Source of the DNA: Treponema sp.
GTDB taxonomy: Bacteria > Spirochaetota > Spirochaetia > Treponematales > Treponemataceae
DNA length: 64,000 nucleotides
Assembly (NCBI GenBank): GCA_024402505.1
Contig: JAKSTP010000010.1
Coordinates: 1 to 64,000 of the forward strand
Reading direction: 5' to 3'
Position numbers and translations under genes: made by a program. Each line of letters starts with the position of its first letter. Positions within the stretch are counted from its first letter, which is position 1. This document shows, piece by piece, positions 62,812 through 64,000 of the stretch. The notes under the pieces were generated by a model. That model made no database searches and was not told the DNA's origin. It saw nothing but the letters and a program-made list of their open reading frames with translations.

Positions 62812-63372
62812 CGACAACTTGAAGAAATAAAATCAGAAAATAAAGAACAAATAAATCAAGAAAAACAACTTAAAAGTGTGCGACAATTCTCTTTAGGAGT
62901 AAGAGGCTCTTTTGTAGTAGGCGGTAGCCTTTCTGTTGGTATAGTTCTGAATCCAAATAATTATTGGGATTCAGGTATCATAGGTTCAATTGGTATTGGA
63001 ACTGGAGTTGAAGTTGGTGTAAATGTTCCATTGACGAAACCATTAAGTACTATTGTAGAAAATACAATTTCAGTTGCTGCAAGCTGTGTTGATTTTTCTT
63101 CTCCAAAATCTACTCAAGATTTGGAAGGATCTCATAATACTGCATATGCATCAGCATTATTCGGTATAGCCCATGATTTGGATACAAATCGTATTAGTGG
63201 CATAGAAGTATTAAGTGTAGGTGGTGGTGTTTATAGAGAAAAAACAAATATCCTTACAATTGGAGAGTTGGTTGAGTCGATTTATAATACTGGAGCATTT
63301 TTTGCTAATACTGTTTATAAATATACTGGAATTAATAAATCTATTAGTTATATAGAACTGGATGGGCAATGA
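62299..63372 (+). CDS. Toxin 3: double-glycine-leader secreted protein with Gly-rich C-terminal domain
   Basis: 357 residues. The leader (GG at 29-30), shared module, linker and junction are almost identical to toxin 1. The C-terminal ~175 residues are unrelated to the other two and rich in Gly with alternating hydrophobic residues (SLGVRGSFVVGGSLSVGIVL, GSIGIGTGVEVGVNV), suggesting membrane-inserting beta strands or a pore domain (inference). Divergent from the exporter operon with its own consensus promoter. The next gene overlaps its stop (ATGA). Confidence 0.65.
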   Translation: MKKYKPLDNYDFSGYAEEISGDALFKINGGAEIENSNKGVANAKPGDTLTRNDGTTVTITQGDIDWAKKQVGESETTATNSTPTSVTETSNSQPQQTSSSTTETGKTNTTTKSGNNSTSAVSSTGTKSTESSVIQETAATAEQTTSSARTSSEYQGVPPQYWDALDEQKAKRQLEEIKSENKEQINQEKQLKSVRQFSLGVRGSFVVGGSLSVGIVLNPNNYWDSGIIGSIGIGTGVEVGVNVPLTKPLSTIVENTISVAASCVDFSSPKSTQDLEGSHNTAYASALFGIAHDLDTNRISGIEVLSVGGGVYREKTNILTIGELVESIYNTGAFFANTVYKYTGINKSISYIELDGQ

Positions 63373-63683
63373 TTTCTTTCCTAACGATAATATTTTCACT
63401 TGTTACAGTTTTTGGGGTTGTTTTCTCTGATATCCAAATGGGAGTTTCTGTTGTAGCTGATATCATTTTTAATGTTGTTGTTTTAATACCAGTTTTTTTT
63501 ATCTGCAAATGGATTAATCATAACTACAGTGAAAAGCTCAAAGTGATTATGTTTATTGACAGTCTTATTTGCTTAAGTCTTACATTACTAATTTTAATTA
63601 CTAAGAATTATGATTTAGCAGCCTCACTTGTTCCTCAGATAGGAATTTTTGCGGGATTCTTTTTATCTACAATAAAAAAATAG
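63369..63683 (+). CDS. Small membrane protein, candidate immunity protein of toxin 3
   Basis: 104 residues with four hydrophobic segments. Its ATG overlaps the toxin 3 stop (ATGA), so translation is coupled. No homology to the toxin 2 partner is evident. Role assigned by position only. Confidence 0.6.
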   Translation: MISFLTIIFSLVTVFGVVFSDIQMGVSVVADIIFNVVVLIPVFFICKWINHNYSEKLKVIMFIDSLICLSLTLLILITKNYDLAASLVPQIGIFAGFFLSTIKK

Positions 63684-63722
63684 ACTATTTTATTATAAAA
63701 TCTCCGGTATTTAATAGAATCC

Positions 63723-63971
63723 TCATGAATTAATTTCTCGAAACTGTTTTATATCCTTCCAAAGCCATTTTGCAAAAAACATTAACATTGCAAGAATAGG
63801 TATTATAAAAATATAAGCAAAACCAGCTTCTCCTGGGGCTTGTAACATCAGGCTTCTATAATACAAGATTTCTATTACAAAAGTCACAATGAAAAAGCAG
63901 TTAATGAGTATACTTATGAATGCAAATATTTTGCTTCTTATAAAAATGAAACATAGTAAAATCCATGATTA
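63723..63971 (-). pseudogene. 5'-truncated homologue of the toxin 2 immunity-type membrane protein
   Basis: Reading the minus strand gives a ~82-codon open segment ending in QFREINS with the motif YYRSLMLQAPGEAG, clearly related to the protein at 55250-55633. A TAA lies at 63969-63971 and no start codon precedes the conserved part, so the first ~45 residues are missing. It may be an orphan immunity remnant, or the window edge may hide a frameshifted 5' end. Confidence 0.6.
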
Positions 63972-64000
63972 CATTAACCTCTCATAAGAGATTATAACAC

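Noticed and set aside
54258..63372. Adhesins or S-layer-like proteins instead of toxins
   Set aside because: Ser/Thr-rich linkers would fit, but the abrupt switch to unrelated C-termini and a small partner gene after each one fit polymorphic toxins better; not fully excluded.

Overview
The window reads as chromosome of a fermentative, gut- or rumen-type spirochete, most likely a Treponema. This is an inference from protein content: a long GMP synthase, a LytR/CpsA/Psr protein followed by RsfS, duplicated YggT, a FliL-like protein beside HflX, a SUMF1-type lipoprotein, a GH10 xylanase and ferredoxin-linked 2-oxoacid metabolism. There are four tRNA genes, no rRNA, no insertion sequence and no CRISPR array.

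Layout. 1-7.5 kb: an Rpn-type nuclease, adk, a LysM protein with a dead LytM domain, ornithine carbamoyltransferase plus a small ACT protein, and the operon hflX / FliL-like / dGTPase. 7.6-23 kb: a membrane protein with a WYL regulator, an outer-membrane barrel candidate, an alanine/glycine symporter, tRNA-Lys(CTT), dnaE-yggT-recG-DUF4230, then guaA-LCP-rsfS with convergent thrH. 23-30 kb: a carboxylesterase, a heterodimeric ABC exporter and a signal-less GH10 xylanase. 30-33 kb: a redox operon (FTR-like mini protein, thioredoxin, orphan adenine methyltransferase), then a frameshifted SUMF1 lipoprotein and tRNA-Lys(TTT). 33.4-52.5 kb: ilvC behind a large perfect palindrome, an active/inactive M16 peptidase pair, panE, MATE, an HExxH lipoprotein, TetR, acyl-CoA synthetase, tRNA-Leu, DUF554, a ferredoxin-type aldo/keto reductase, iorAB and an iron-type ABC importer. 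52.7 kb: tRNA-Cys.

52.9-64 kb is visibly more A+T-rich and holds the most interesting content: a dedicated type I secretion operon (C39-peptidase ABC transporter, HlyD-type adaptor, TolC-type channel and a lipoprotein) with three large double-glycine-leader proteins. The three share a nearly identical N-terminal ~170 residues and have unrelated C-terminal domains, one resembling polymorphic toxin type 44. Each is followed at once by a small membrane or lipoprotein gene, as an immunity gene would be. A 5'-truncated extra immunity-like gene lies at the window edge. This looks like a polymorphic toxin system exported by a peptidase-containing ABC transporter. The repeated cargo modules are long direct and inverted repeats that could swap, delete or invert cassettes.

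Two genome-wide themes also stand out. One is a family of nested palindromic elements (near 1.92, 23.1, 29.9 and 33.5 kb) that share short cores but have different, still self-complementary stems. The other is a set of five genes (dnaE, an ABC exporter gene, a MATE gene, iorA and the C39 transporter) whose start codon lies 6-7 nt after a -10 box with no Shine-Dalgarno, suggesting leaderless mRNAs.
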